Shown in pieces: positions 33,104 through 44,252 of a DNA stretch of 64,000 nucleotides; within the stretch, counting starts at the first letter, position 1; the number at the start of each line of letters is the position of its first letter. The position numbers were made by a program, and so were the translations under genes. This stretch comes from Turbatrix aceti (lineage: Eukaryota; Nematoda; Chromadorea; Rhabditida; Panagrolaimidae): positions 7,654,739 through 7,718,738 of the forward strand of contig OZ017767.1 of the NCBI GenBank assembly GCA_963969345.1, in the 5' to 3' direction. Below the pieces are notes generated by a model. The model made no database searches and was not told the DNA's origin. It saw only the letters and a program-made list of their open reading frames with translations.

Positions 33104-34594
33104 TTATTTAATATCCGTATTTATGGGAACCAACGTTGTGAACTTAACATCGTACTTAAAGCACATTTTTGCCCTGTCGCTGTCGGTCAGGTACCGGTTG
33201 ATAAAGTTGTCCAGGTAAGATGCAAACTCGGCACCCAAAATCGGGGTACATTCGACGTCGGACAAGGGATTTTTCTGGAGCCATTGCAACAGGTACTGGA
33301 TAAAAGCACGAATCAACAGTTTTTTTCCGTTCGGGAGAGGCGCCAGGGTGGTTGTCAAAAAATATATCGTATTGCACTCGTTGTGGTGGATGTACTGCGA
33401 GGTTGCCGTAAGCACTGTCTTGAGAACGTCCTCGTCGATATCCGGAATCTTTTTTTTCAAAACGTCGAAAAAGTGATCTACTGTCTTTGGCATCGAATAT
33501 CCTTCGCGTATGGAATCATATTTTTCGAGAAACGGCTTCAAAACTACCTGAGCCCTGGCGAGGATGTAAAATTCCGCCGAAGACATGGGATACATTTTTG
33601 CGACGAATGAGAGAGCGTTCAGCAGGATGAGCTTCTGGCTGAACCATTCAGCGTGAACGTAGTTGCGTGCGAAAAAAAATTTCATGTAGTCATCTGCCAT
33701 TAGTTCAATTACCTTTTCAGGATCAACAACTTTGCCGGGGTTTTCGAAGCCGGTTTTAATCAGGGAATGCAGGTAGGAAAGCGGTCGGACGAAGTATACA
33801 CCTTCCTCCAACGACGCGTCGAAAAAGAAGATATTACTCAGAAAATGCCTCGGGATGACGGCGAGGTAACGGTTCAGGGTAAACATCATTTCCAGTGGCG
33901 TGCAGGTTGTCAGAGGTAAAACAAAAAATATACCATGGATTTCGTCAAAGTTGGAAAACAGCACAGAAGTGAAATATTCCGGGGGCTTGGTGAAGTCTGG
34001 TTCAGGATCGTAGTCGCAGATGTCGACGAGAGTGAAAGTCAAACCTTTGGGGTGCTCACGGGGTAGAAAATCGTAGACATGGGGTCTTGACGGGGACTGC
34101 ACTTTGCCAAAAATCTCGTTGTGGTGGTTGTAAAATTCAGAATCCTCGACGGTATCGTAGTTGAGCAGATTCGCGAGGTACTGGACGAAGGAGGTTTTAC
34201 CTGTCCAGGTAGATCCGAGGACGAATATGACCTTTCGGCGGTCTGATGAATGACGGGTGAATGGGTATTTCTCGAAATCGGTCGGCTTTGGAGATGGCTT
34301 GGGTTTGCAGAGCGCGGAAGGATTGTTTTTGAGATTTGGTGGCTCGACGATTTTTGGGGCTGGGATATTTTCTTTGGAGCACTCAACTTCAGAATTTGAC
34401 TTCGGAGGAGGCGACTTGGAGTTTCTGGGCGAGGACAGCGGCGGAGGGTAAGGTTCGACGATTGGACCTTCCTCATTGTCACACTCGACTGCCGGAGGCG
34501 ACGGCCTGATCGCTGATACACAATCCTTCAAGTGCTGGTTGTGGACCTTCGCCCACGTCAAATACGGCTTCTGCTGGGAAAAATAGTACTTCAT
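33104..34594 (-). CDS. P-loop protein of unknown function, 496 aa, single exon
   Basis: One uninterrupted frame ending in TAA. Residues 1-115 are Pro/Ser-rich and likely disordered. A Walker A motif GSTWTGKT lies at 127-134 inside a hydrophobic beta-strand context (KVIFVLG), and LVDICDYD at 189-196 could be the Walker B or switch II strand, which suggests a GTPase- or kinase-like NTP-binding fold. A hydrophobic strand GIFFVLPLTT follows, as in small-GTPase-like folds, but I see no NKxD. The C-terminal half is helical with no recognised domain. An acceptor-like TTTTTAG lies 15 bases before the ATG, fitting a trans-spliced first exon. I do not recognise the family; a nematode-restricted GTPase-like protein is a guess. 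Confidence 0.7.
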   Translation of the reverse strand: MKYYFSQQKPYLTWAKVHNQHLKDCVSAIRPSPPAVECDNEEGPIVEPYPPPLSSPRNSKSPPPKSNSEVECSKENIPAPKIVEPPNLKNNPSALCKPKPSPKPTDFEKYPFTRHSSDRRKVIFVLGSTWTGKTSFVQYLANLLNYDTVEDSEFYNHHNEIFGKVQSPSRPHVYDFLPREHPKGLTFTLVDICDYDPEPDFTKPPEYFTSVLFSNFDEIHGIFFVLPLTTCTPLEMMFTLNRYLAVIPRHFLSNIFFFDASLEEGVYFVRPLSYLHSLIKTGFENPGKVVDPEKVIELMADDYMKFFFARNYVHAEWFSQKLILLNALSFVAKMYPMSSAEFYILARAQVVLKPFLEKYDSIREGYSMPKTVDHFFDVLKKKIPDIDEDVLKTVLTATSQYIHHNECNTIYFLTTTLAPLPNGKKLLIRAFIQYLLQWLQKNPLSDVECTPILGAEFASYLDNFINRYLTDSDRAKMCFKYDVKFTTLVPINTDIK

Positions 34595-34966
34595 TGCTTG
34601 CGAATCCTAAAAATAAAAAATAAAACGTATTTTGAACCAAAACTGATGTTTTTATAAACTCGCGCAACTTTATAAAAAATATCGTAACGCGTAACAAAAC
34701 AGAACGTAAATCAAATCAGGAAAAAACCCACAAAAAACACCGTTTCCTCAATGTCAAATCTATAGATTAGCTGACGTAAAAATGATGCACATCCAAAAAA
34801 CGCAAAAACGTTCAAAAACTGTTTATCCGACGAATCGAAGAAAGCAAAGAAATGAATAATTTTTTTTGAAAACATAAAACAGATTTCGCTTCAAAACCCC
34901 TAACGCGTGCGCATCTGCTCAAAATCGCTAAAAATATACAAACAAATATTTTGATCAGGCTCAACG

Positions 34967-36531
34967 ATGTCAGGCTCCGCTTCGTTAACCCCGGTAGATC
35001 CCCTCGCGATATGGACACGCTCAGAAGCCCTCGATAAAAGCGGCGAAGTCGCGGGTCCGTCGACACTATCCACGAAAACAGTGTAAGTCAAAGAAAACAA
35101 ATTTTGTGTGATTTTATAAAACAGGTCAATTTCAGAGTTGCTCAACGCTACGATGGACAGCGATCCGTTGTCTGGACCTCGCTATCGGAGATGGCAGGAC
35201 CCAATCGGCAGGATTTTATCACGAAAATGATCAAGAATTGGCCGTACTACTGGGAAAAGCAGGCGCTGCTCCTTCCAATGCACGTAGGATTACTCAGCAC
35301 ATGCTTTTCTGCGTCTATCGTCTGTGAGTCTTGATTATTCATTGTTTTGAAAGGGAAAATAGGTTTTTTTTAAACACGGGGAGGGGTTTGAGGGGTGCTT
35401 TTATTTTTGGGCCAAATGGGAAAGAAATGTGTCGGGGAATTCCGGATTTTGAAAATTTCCGGAAATCGCGTTTTTGCTTTTTTGGCAATTTTTGTCACGT
35501 TGTAGCTAAAAAACTACGGCATTTCCAAAACCAAGGTACATACTGATCGACGTAAAACCAAAAAATAAAGGTATCACCTTAAAAAATGCCGAAAAACGCA
35601 TTAAAAAATGGTCACAGTTAAAAAATTTTTTTTGGCATTTTTCAAGGTATAATTTTTTTTTTTTTTATTTCTTTCGGATTTTTCATCAAAAATGACGTCG
35701 ATCAACATGTACCCTGGCTTTGGAAATGCCGTATTTTTTTCGCTATAACGTGATAAAAATCGTCGAAAATGGCAAAATTTTACAGTAAAAACGATTTTTT
35801 GAAAATTTTTCTAAAACAATTTCAAAAATGTTTTATGACGCATTTGGGCACTAAAAAGTAAAAAATGTGTATTTTTGGTGTTTTTAGCCTGCAAAATCAA
35901 CGCCGACCTGTTTCTGTACAACCGAAACACCCCGATTCTGGATTGCATCCGACGCACCCCCAAATCGCCCCTCGTCTTCGGCGTCTACACGTCCGGCATC
36001 ATGTACTTTCGCCCTCTACCAGCACTCTGTCTTCAAACTTTTCACGCAGGAAGATCGACCGTGTTCGTCGTGTGCTTTGACGCGGTTTTGCGCGGTCATG
36101 GCGTTTTCCGGGGTGCTTTTCCCGGCCGCAACTGTGCCTTCGTTGGCTCATTACGTCGTGAGTTCATTTTTTTATTTTTTTACGGTAGGTATGATAAAAT
36201 ACGGTATTTGAAGAACATGCAACGCAACCCGGATCTCCCAGCGACCAAAGGAGCGGTTGAATTCTTCACGATGCTGGTCACGGCTTCGCAGGCGTCGTGG
36301 AAGACGCTGCCGATGCTCCTGATCATGCAGGTGTCGGTCGCCGCTGCCTGCACGTATTCCCTGATCTGGGGCAGGGACCGGATTTTTGGTACCGTCGATA
36401 TCGAGCCCGAAATTCTTCGAGAAGCCATCAAAAATGTCGACCAAACTCCCAGCATCCGAACCAAGGTCTACGAATTTCTCTCCAGAGTTCCGGTGTTCAA
36501 ACTTTTCGCTGAGAAGGTGGTCGACGATTGA
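34967..36531 (+). CDS. TMEM126-like multi-pass membrane protein; needs a one-base frame correction
   Basis: TMEM126 proteins are mitochondrial inner-membrane proteins linked to complex I assembly. Exons: 34967-35082, 35136-35323, 35888-36157, 36214-36531. The first two and the last are in frame. Exon 3 begins in the frame giving CKINADLFLYNRN and GVYTSGIMYF but must end in the +1 frame, which gives ALYQHSVFKLF, a CSSC pair and the hydrophobic MAFSGVLFPAATVPSLAHYV before a clean 56-nt phase-0 intron. The CxxC followed by a membrane segment is a TMEM126 hallmark. One base too many near 36007-36012 explains the break; it is either an assembly indel or a real mutation. Downstream, TMLVTASQASWKTLPMLLIM fits the family's last membrane region. 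AATAAA follows at 36584. Confidence 0.65.
35471..35781. repeat. MITE-like foldback repeat in intron 2 of the TMEM126-like gene
   Basis: Long imperfect inverted repeat; arms carry ACATACTGATCGACGT on the left and ACGTCGATCAACATGT on the right, plus outer arms with CTACGGCATTTCCAAA and its inverse TTTGGAAATGCCGTA. Same family as 1291-1613 and 21558-21725. The host intron is 35324-35887. Confidence 0.7.
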
Positions 36532-36742
36532 CAGATGGCAGGTGCGCAGTTTTTGACTTTTTTTGTAGTTTTTGTAGTTGCACAATAAATTTTTTATTTT
36601 TTTTCAATTTTTTTTTATTTTTTTATAAATTTTTTTTTCAGTCACAAAAATTACAATAATAAGTGGAATAATATTTAAATTACCGGTTCAGGGAACAAGG
36701 AAAAGAGAGACGGTAGTCAGGTAAATTCAGTGGGGGGTGAGT

Positions 36743-38994
36743 TCAATAGATGTTGAGCGAAGCATCTTCGCCGAGGCCGTATTTACACTTGTGGGCGTCA
36801 AAGAGCCGCTTCAGGGATCGACAATATTTCTCGTGGTGTTCTTCGATTTGTTCCTGGCTGGGATCTTCTATTTTTGGCACAGGAATGGGTTCGCCTACTG
36901 AAATTGGCAACGGTTAAAAAATTTGCATATTTTAGTTTTTTTCTTGACCGTGCAGTACTTTCGGCATTTTTATCTCCAAAAAGACCAAAAAAGTTACTGT
37001 ACCAAAAAAATGTTGAGTTTCGAGAATAAAAAAATAATTTTCGTTTTGAGACAAAAAACGGGATTTTTCGTTTTTAACCGTGTACCTATTTTTTTCGCTT
37101 CATGAAACTGTATTTTGTCCTAAAAAAGAACCCTAAAAATTTTTGAATACACAGAAAATGTCGAATTTCGAGAGGAAAAAATTTTTCGTGTCAGAACCGA
37201 AAAAAACTTGACACGAAAAGTTTTCACGGTTTTTTTCTCGACCAAACTGTATTTTTTTGTCTAAAAAAAATTACTGTATACAAAAATGGTGACTTTCGAC
37301 AAGAAAAAAATTTCGCGTTGAGATCCAAAAAATGTGTTTCTTGCTCTCGACAGTTTTTTTGTTTTTTTTGTACAAGATTTTTTTTCAATGCATCAAATCT
37401 GGTGCACGCACGGTATTTACAGAATAAAAAAATTCTTGTTCAAAAAAAAGTTTTTGTATTATAGAAAAATGTTCCGAAAAATTTTTTTACTCAAAAAACC
37501 TAAACTTACCGACGGTTGTCAAAGGAGTCCTAAAAGGCAGCAGACCAAACGAGTAGTTGAAAATACCCCGTCCCATGAACAGAGGCGGCGAGAACCCAAA
37601 AAGCTGCTTGAATTTGCACTGAAATTCCCTCAGTTTGCTTCCGCGATGATTCCTAATCTGCCGGTACGTGTTCGTCTCGCCGAAGGAATACATGGGCACG
37701 AGGTGGGCGCCGTGCTTGAGCGCGAGCTTCACGAAGCCCTTCCTCGACGACAACTTGAGGTCGTAAACGTCCGGATGACAGTCCAGAGCCTCTTCCGCTC
37801 CTCCGAGCAAAATTCCAACCGCCTGACCGCCTTTTTTCTTCGAAATGACATTTTCGATCGAAGAAGCGTTGCACGAAATCGCGCCGAGGAACAGAGCCAT
37901 CTCCCGACGGAATGGGATGAAAAATTGGCTGTTGAGGGTGACCAGGTGAGGCACGATACCTGGAAACGTCTTGGACCAACCCGTGGCCTCCGTGCAGAGC
38001 GTGATGAACGTCGAAATGCCGAGAATGCCGTGCGGGTGGCAGCCGATGATGTAGTTGACGTCAGGCGAGAGTTCGGCGGTTTTTACGAGCTCCGCCGGGA
38101 AGTAGTCTGCAAAGTAGTTCCACAGACGCTTGGATCGATACCATTGCCAGGGATGAGCGCCGTTTTGGGACGCGGGGTAGTCGTAGATGTACCAGACGAG
38201 GTACAGCACTGACAGGATCCTGGAATAGGTTTTGTAAGTATTTCTAGCCAAAAAAAACATCAAAAGAACCGAAAAAGGTTACTGAAAGTGAAAATATTGA
38301 GTTTCGAGAGTAAAATAATTTTCGTGTCAAGACCAAAAAAATGAATTTGGTATTTTTTGTCCAAAAAAGGCATAAAGAAGAACAAAAAAAGTTACTGTAT
38401 TTAAAATGTTGAATTTCGATAAGACAAAATTTTCGCTTCGAGACCGATGATTTTTGTTTGATTTAATTGTATTTTCGGCATTTTTAGTCCCAAAAAGGCA
38501 TAAAAAGAACCAAAAAAAATTTTTGTAATGTAGAGTTTCGAGAGGGAAAAAAAACTTTCGTGTCGAGACCTAAAAAACTGGATTTATCTTTTTGAAAATT
38601 CAATTTTTTCCCGATCATACAAATGTTACTTTTCAAAAAGAAAAAAACATTTCGTGTCGAGACCAAAAAATGAATTCGTCGCTTTGGACACTTTTCTTTT
38701 TGTTTGATTTCGTTTCTTTTTTTCGGTATTTACAGTTTATAAAAAAACATTTTTTGCTAATTTTTTTTATTTCGGTAGGCCAAAAAAGCCCTAAAAAGTG
38801 GCCTAGAAATATTTTTTCACAACGGTCCCCCTGATGCAAATCCCACCACCTTACCAGTACTTGGTGTAGCAAAAAACGTAAAACGGAAAGACAACAAAAA
38901 AAGCCGGAGCGATGATGAAGAGGAAGATGAAGTAGACGACAGCCGCCGTCTGAAGCCTGCGCTCCAGCGGCACGTGGAGTGGCGCTAGCTGCAT
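36743..38994 (-). CDS. Diacylglycerol/monoacylglycerol acyltransferase of the DGAT2 family, 334 aa
   Basis: ER membrane acyltransferase that transfers an acyl group from acyl-CoA to mono- or diacylglycerol in triglyceride synthesis. Exons: 38994-38855, 38219-37510, 36897-36743; 335 codons with TGA. Residues 16-44 form the hydrophobic hairpin region typical of the family. The catalytic motif HPHG is at 108-111 and the conserved block LLGGAEEALD follows, then RKGFVKLALKHGAHLVPMYSFGE. Length and motif order match DGAT2/MOGAT proteins. Whether it prefers mono- or diacylglycerol cannot be told. Both introns (36898-37509 and 38220-38854) are filled with one family of degenerate tandem repeats. Upstream near 39010 there is a GATCC/GATCT run. 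Confidence 0.9.
36940..37340. repeat. Degenerate ~110-bp tandem repeat in DGAT2-like intron 2
   Basis: About three units that contain AAAAAGTTACTGTA, TTTCGAGAATAAAAAA and TTTCGTGTCGAGACC-like blocks. The same unit fills intron 1 (38275-38720). Confidence 0.65.
38275..38720. repeat. Degenerate ~110-bp tandem repeat in DGAT2-like intron 1
   Basis: About four units with AAAGAACCAAAAAA, GTTTCGAGAG and TTTCGTGTCGAGACC. Same family as in intron 2 of this gene; shorter traces of TTTTCGTTTCAAGAC occur at 60545-60665. Confidence 0.65.
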
Positions 38995-41900
38995 GAGAGG
39001 AGGCGCACTCGATCCGATCCGATCCGATCTCGAGATCTCTTACCTAGAAAAAAATACTGTCGACTACCAATGTAAATTCATAAAACAAAAAATAAAAACC
39101 CGCAAGCAAGAAATGAGTTGAACGAAGAACACTCGACAGGTGTGTGTTGTACTTTTTTGGGGAGCGCAGAATTTCACATGTACGGAAACGACTTCACAAT
39201 CATCTTGCGTGATAAAAACAAACATTCGGGCTTCCGAGAAGGTGAAAATCGTGCGTGCACGATGCTGTCTGATGAGAGGACAGAGAGAGACATCAAAGAG
39301 AAAGCGATCGTACACTATTAGTGCACGTTGCCCCTGGCAGATGCTGAGTCGGACGATGACAGCCTTTGACCCTGAAGGAAGTCTCGGGGGCGAAGGTCGA
39401 ACAATCGGTGTCGTAAGAAATGACGTAATGCAAAAATGGAGAGTTTTATGCACAAAAAAATTTAAATCCAGGATTTACACAAAAATTTGTGTCTCAAAGC
39501 GGATTTTTTTGAATCTATAAATGCAAATTTTTTGCAACTCTTGACGCGAAATTTTTAGAACGTTTTTCAAAGCGAGTTTTTTGGAACTCTTGAAGCGAAT
39601 TTTTTTTGCGCACAAACCAAAATTCAACTTTTAAAAGAAAAATTTGTTTTCAAACCAACTTTTTTCGATTCACCAGAAAAACTGATTAGAAATGACGTAA
39701 ACCTGTGTTGTTAAAAAATTCAATGCTTGTGTTCAAAAAATTCTAAAAAATAAGCCGAGTGCCTTGAAGAGAATTTTTTGTTATTTTGGATGCGATTTTT
39801 TGGAACTCTTGTAGCGAAAATTTTTACGCATAAACTTTTTGCCGAAAAATTATTCCAATTTACAGGAAAGACTGGTTGACACAAAATAAATTGATTAATG
39901 GCGCGGAACACGGGAGAAACAAGTGTTTCACGTCAACCAAACCACAGAACATTTATTTATTCACTATTCCAGTTTTTTTGAGACCACCAATTTTTTTGAG
40001 GGCATGAAATCGTCAAACTAAAGTTTCTTTTCAAAAAAAAGAGGTTTATTTTCAAAAAAAGAGAAGTTTATTTTCGAAGGCTGATGAATGTTTTAAAACT
40101 GAAAAATCAATTTCAAGTAGCAGAAATAAACAAGAGATGGACGGCAGGTAAAAACGTAAAAACTAAGAGAGTCAAATAAATGATTGGTGTCAAGGAAGTT
40201 GCGTTTTGCACGACGCGTGTTGCACGCGAGATCTAACTAAACAACGACGGCGATGACGGCGTAGGTGAAGAAGAGGAAGAGGAGGACACTCGCCTGCGCC
40301 TGCTCCGTTCGTTCGTTTTCACCTTTCCTTATTGCAGGGCAGTAAAAAAACAGGCATAAAAAATGCATTTATCCTCTGAGATTGGAATAAGTGATTTTGA
40401 GAGACGTCGAACAACGCGTTTACGAACGAGAAAAGAAACGCGGCACCGGTCAATCAGTGAAAAATAAAAATACTAAAAATTATTAGTCTCGCCAGAGTCT
40501 GCAAAACAAAAACGGAAAATCACGGGCGTTACGCGATAACTGATTGAATGAATGAGCAGAGACCAGCCAGCCCGGGAAGCGTTATCTCATGTGCGCAGAC
40601 AGGAGAACGGTCAGGTTGACCATCTACCATCCTTGAGCCGGTGCGGACTTTTTGACCCCGATCCCGATTCCGATTTCCTTCCTGCTGGAAAAATAGGCTG
40701 CAACTATACAAACTCAACTCGCAACTCGCTTCAGGGTACCCGGGAAGAGGCTTCTGAAAATATTTATGTATGTATCTAATTCGGTTTATCGTTCGCGTTC
40801 AGAGATTTTTTTGATAACCTTGGAAAACAAGGTTGTTTTCTTCTTCGTAGATAAATACAATAAAAAATCGAATGATAATTCTGGTTTGTTTTCCCGCGGG
40901 AAGTATGCATCTGTAATAAAAAAAATGCATGTGCAGGTACATTTGTGCACAATTTTTTGCACGTACATACATATGTATGTATTGTGGTTAACGTGGGGTG
41001 ATTTGACTTGATTTCCGGATTGTAGTCGAGCGGGTATCCAAGCAGCCGTCGACGACGAATGTTGTTGTTGATCTTGTTAACAGTGTGCGTAAAAAAAAAA
41101 AAACAAACGGGCAGAGATTGAAGTTCGAAGAAGAAAATTTTTTCAACGGAGCGACGAAAAAAATTGAACGAGTTGAATTTGATACCTGTTTCATCTGTTT
41201 TTTGGGTCAATTTTCATGTCAGCTGTCGAACGCGTCAAAAAAACTATCGACAAAAATACAAATAAAAAGCATTTGAAATTTAAAATTTTCGACATTTGCA
41301 AACTGAATTCTTGTTTTTTCTTGTCAAATATTCTGAAATCTTGAAACACATAAAAACAAAAAAGCAACGATCCAAGGATCAAAGATTACGATATCTGGAC
41401 TTCCTTTTTTGCTTTTCATATTCTAAATACAGTAATTTATTCTTCTGCAGGTTTTCCAACTTCATATCCCCTTTGTAGTTTTTTACGTGCCCTTTCGGCA
41501 AAAAAAGCTACAATGCGAGACCCCGTCCATTCTTCTGGGAATTAATTAGTTACCAAAGATTCAAATAACAAAAGCTCCATTATAGAATATTTTTCTACAC
41601 ATTTTTTTGTAAAGGTCGAAAAAAACGTCAGTCACCGACCGTCACAGAATACATAAATATTACAATGCCTTTTAAAAACGCAATATTTTTTGTATTCTGT
41701 GGAGTTGAATGAAAATGCCGGAAAGAGCTGCACTTCCTAAAAATTATTATTATACGACCTGATACAATTTTTTTCAAAAGGTTAAAACCATCAAGCAACG
41801 TCAAAAAAATACAAAAAATCGTCAAACAACGTCCAAAAAATACAAATTTTCAGGAAAAAACTAAATATTTTTGTAGTTTTATTAAAAATTTCTGCACTTC

Positions 41901-42414
41901 ATGGAAATTGAAAACTACGATACCTGTTGCATATTTATTTTTTTCAGAAAGTGGAAAACGGCAAGCGACGTAAACAAAATACAAAATTTTGTACAAAAGC
42001 ATTTTTTTTATAGTTGAGCCGGAAAAATACTCCACTTCTTAAAAATTACGATAGCGGCTTTTGTTTTTTTTACCTGGTCTGTTGCCAACAATTTCTTCCA
42101 CAACTTTCTAGATTCTTCAAAATCCAATTTTTTGTAGGTAGGTAAAAACATTGAAAAAAAAAACATTAGTCAGACCCAACGGTTTTTTTAGGTGGTACGC
42201 TTTGGCACAACTGCCGTGACTGTAACCTTTACCTGTCCGCTGGGAGATTTTGGTGTTGTTAATTGGCGTAAACAGTGCCGAGTTGTTGAGTTGTTGAGTG
42301 TACTTGCATCTCCGCCTGCGCAGCGCTTCATTAGGCCATTGAAAACAGTTATTAGTCAGTTGCACAGTTCACAGGCTCCAAGGAGCAGTCGGTAGTGGTT
42401 GACCCACAAAAAAA
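38995..42414. other. Gene-free stretch of 3.4 kb
   Basis: Between the divergent DGAT2-like gene and the 7TM gene. At 39510-39860 a degenerate repeat with TTTTTTGGAACTCTTG and GCGAAATTTTT recurs three times. Further right there is CATACATATGTATG-like palindromic sequence near 40966-40980. Open frames over 100 codons on both strands overlap each other, have no family features and look spurious. A small RNA gene could be missed. Confidence 0.4.
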
Positions 42415-43938
42415 ATGCCTTTCAAGCTGAGTTTCTTCGCCAACGATACCGGCCTCAATTCGACGACTCGGGCAATCCAGCATTACGCTGAATATTGCAC
42501 GCTGCTTTTTACCGTCGTAGTTACCGTTGTGGTCGTATTTTTTACGGTCTACGTGCTTTTAAAGGTTTGTTTGACTTTTTTTCCATTTGAAAAAATTTTT
42601 TTAATTTTTTTTTCAGAACTTCAATCGAGTCCGAAAATCCACATTTTTACTCTGCATGACGGCATTCGTCGTCGCGGGTTGCGTAACGTCAACTGCGGAT
42701 CTCGTTTTCCAAATCAGCTGGCTTTTCCCCTGGCAAATCCGATTATTTGAATTGGAAGTTCTGGGATACTTCTGGAGCGTCTGGGTGGAAGTTCTCATAA
42801 CCATTCATCGTCTTGTGATTTTCTTCTTCCCTTCGAGAGTCAGACAGATTTTTACTGAACGCCGCACTTTTTTCTTTATCGGACTTTTTTCTTCTTTTTC
42901 GATAGTACACTACGTTACTGTCTTGGCCTACGACTGTCAGGGGGTCTTCATCGTCTCCGAGATCAGCTGGTATCAGTGGTGTGCCGTTGAAGGGGTTTGG
43001 CCGGCTATTGTGAGTTTTTTGGCGTTTGAAATGAAAAAAAATTGTTTTTGAACACTTTTTTTGAAATTTGAAATTTAAAAATTTAAATAACGGCAATAAT
43101 TACTGTAATCAACAATTTTAAATCAAATAAAAAAATTTTAAAAATGCGTTGTAAAAAACTTTCAAAAAGTTTTTTTTCAATGCATTTTTAAATAAAAAAA
43201 ATTAAAAATGCATTAAAAAAATTTTTTTTGACAATTTAAAATTTAAAATTTAAAATAATTACTATAATTACAGTAATGAAAAATTTTAAATAAAAAAAAT
43301 TGAAAAATGCGTAGAAAAAAATTTCAAAAACACTAAAAATTTTAAATTTTATACATTTTAAAAATTTTAAATAAAAAAAATTATTAAAAAAAAATTATTT
43401 CAAATTAAAAAAATTTTATTTTGCAATTAAAAAATTATTTAAAAAAAAATTAAATTTTAATTTTAAAATATTTATAAAAAAATTGCAGATGAACATACAC
43501 GTCCGCCGCTGGCCGCCCTACTTCCTCGGAATCAGCTACATTCTCATTTTTATCGAAATCAAATTTCAAATAGTCGAACGCATTCGCAGCTACGGCACCG
43601 GAAACTTTTTCCAAAGATTCCACCACCGAAGTGAAATCCACATCGCAGTGCAGATGTTTGCGGTCGTCATGGTAAACATCTTCGAAGTCACCCTGCTCGC
43701 AGACACATCGCACCACAGATCGATGCTCGCCAACTTCCTCGGCTACGAGTGCTTCGTGATCAAGCCCCTCGTCCAGTGCTTCATCATCATGGCGTTCAAC
43801 CACCAGCTTCGGGAGATGGCCAAAGAATGCCTGCCATGGTATAAACCCAACGTTGTTTTACCCGTTTATGCAACGGCTGTTCGAAGGATTACTGTCTCAA
43901 TTCAAATTCAAAATGATGTTGGGGAAAACAAATTTTAG
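42415..43938 (+). CDS. Seven-transmembrane receptor of nematode serpentine type, 330 aa
   Basis: Probable chemosensory G-protein-coupled receptor in the plasma membrane. Exons: 42415-42564, 42617-43009, 43489-43938, all phase 0; 331 codons with TAG. Hydrophobic segments occur at about residues 27-50, 59-82, 92-115, 136-157, 168-185, 187-205, 230-250 and 260-285, which gives seven after merging the weak ones. Between segments 3 and 4, TIHRLVIFFFP resembles the ERY/DRY-type loop of nematode receptors. An N-glycosylation site NST is in the N-terminus. I cannot assign the receptor class. Intron 2 (43010-43488) is almost pure A/T. Confidence 0.75.
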
Positions 43939-44252
43939 CCCAGGTGCATTTGAGTACCTCATTTTTACGTATTTGTATTTTTTTTGTAAATTTTCTATTA
44001 TTTTGTGAAAAATTTTCTAAAAATAAAAATAAATTTGTAGTTTCTTCGTGTCTAAAAAAACGTGTTTATCATCACGTGAGGTGCGTAATTCCCTCTGGAA
44101 ATGACTTGCAGGTAAAAAACCAAAAAAAAAAATTTTACCTGGAATAAAAAATTTACATGCAAAAAATGCAAATTCCGATCGCTTTTCCCGTGGAGCAATT
44201 TTTCTGAAACCCGGCAGTACGCGGCAAGCTGAACAATCGATGAAAACGCCGA

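Noticed and set aside
39064..39520. Overlapping 126- and 129-codon frames on both strands
   Set aside because: Overlapping frames on opposite strands with no recognisable features; treated as chance.
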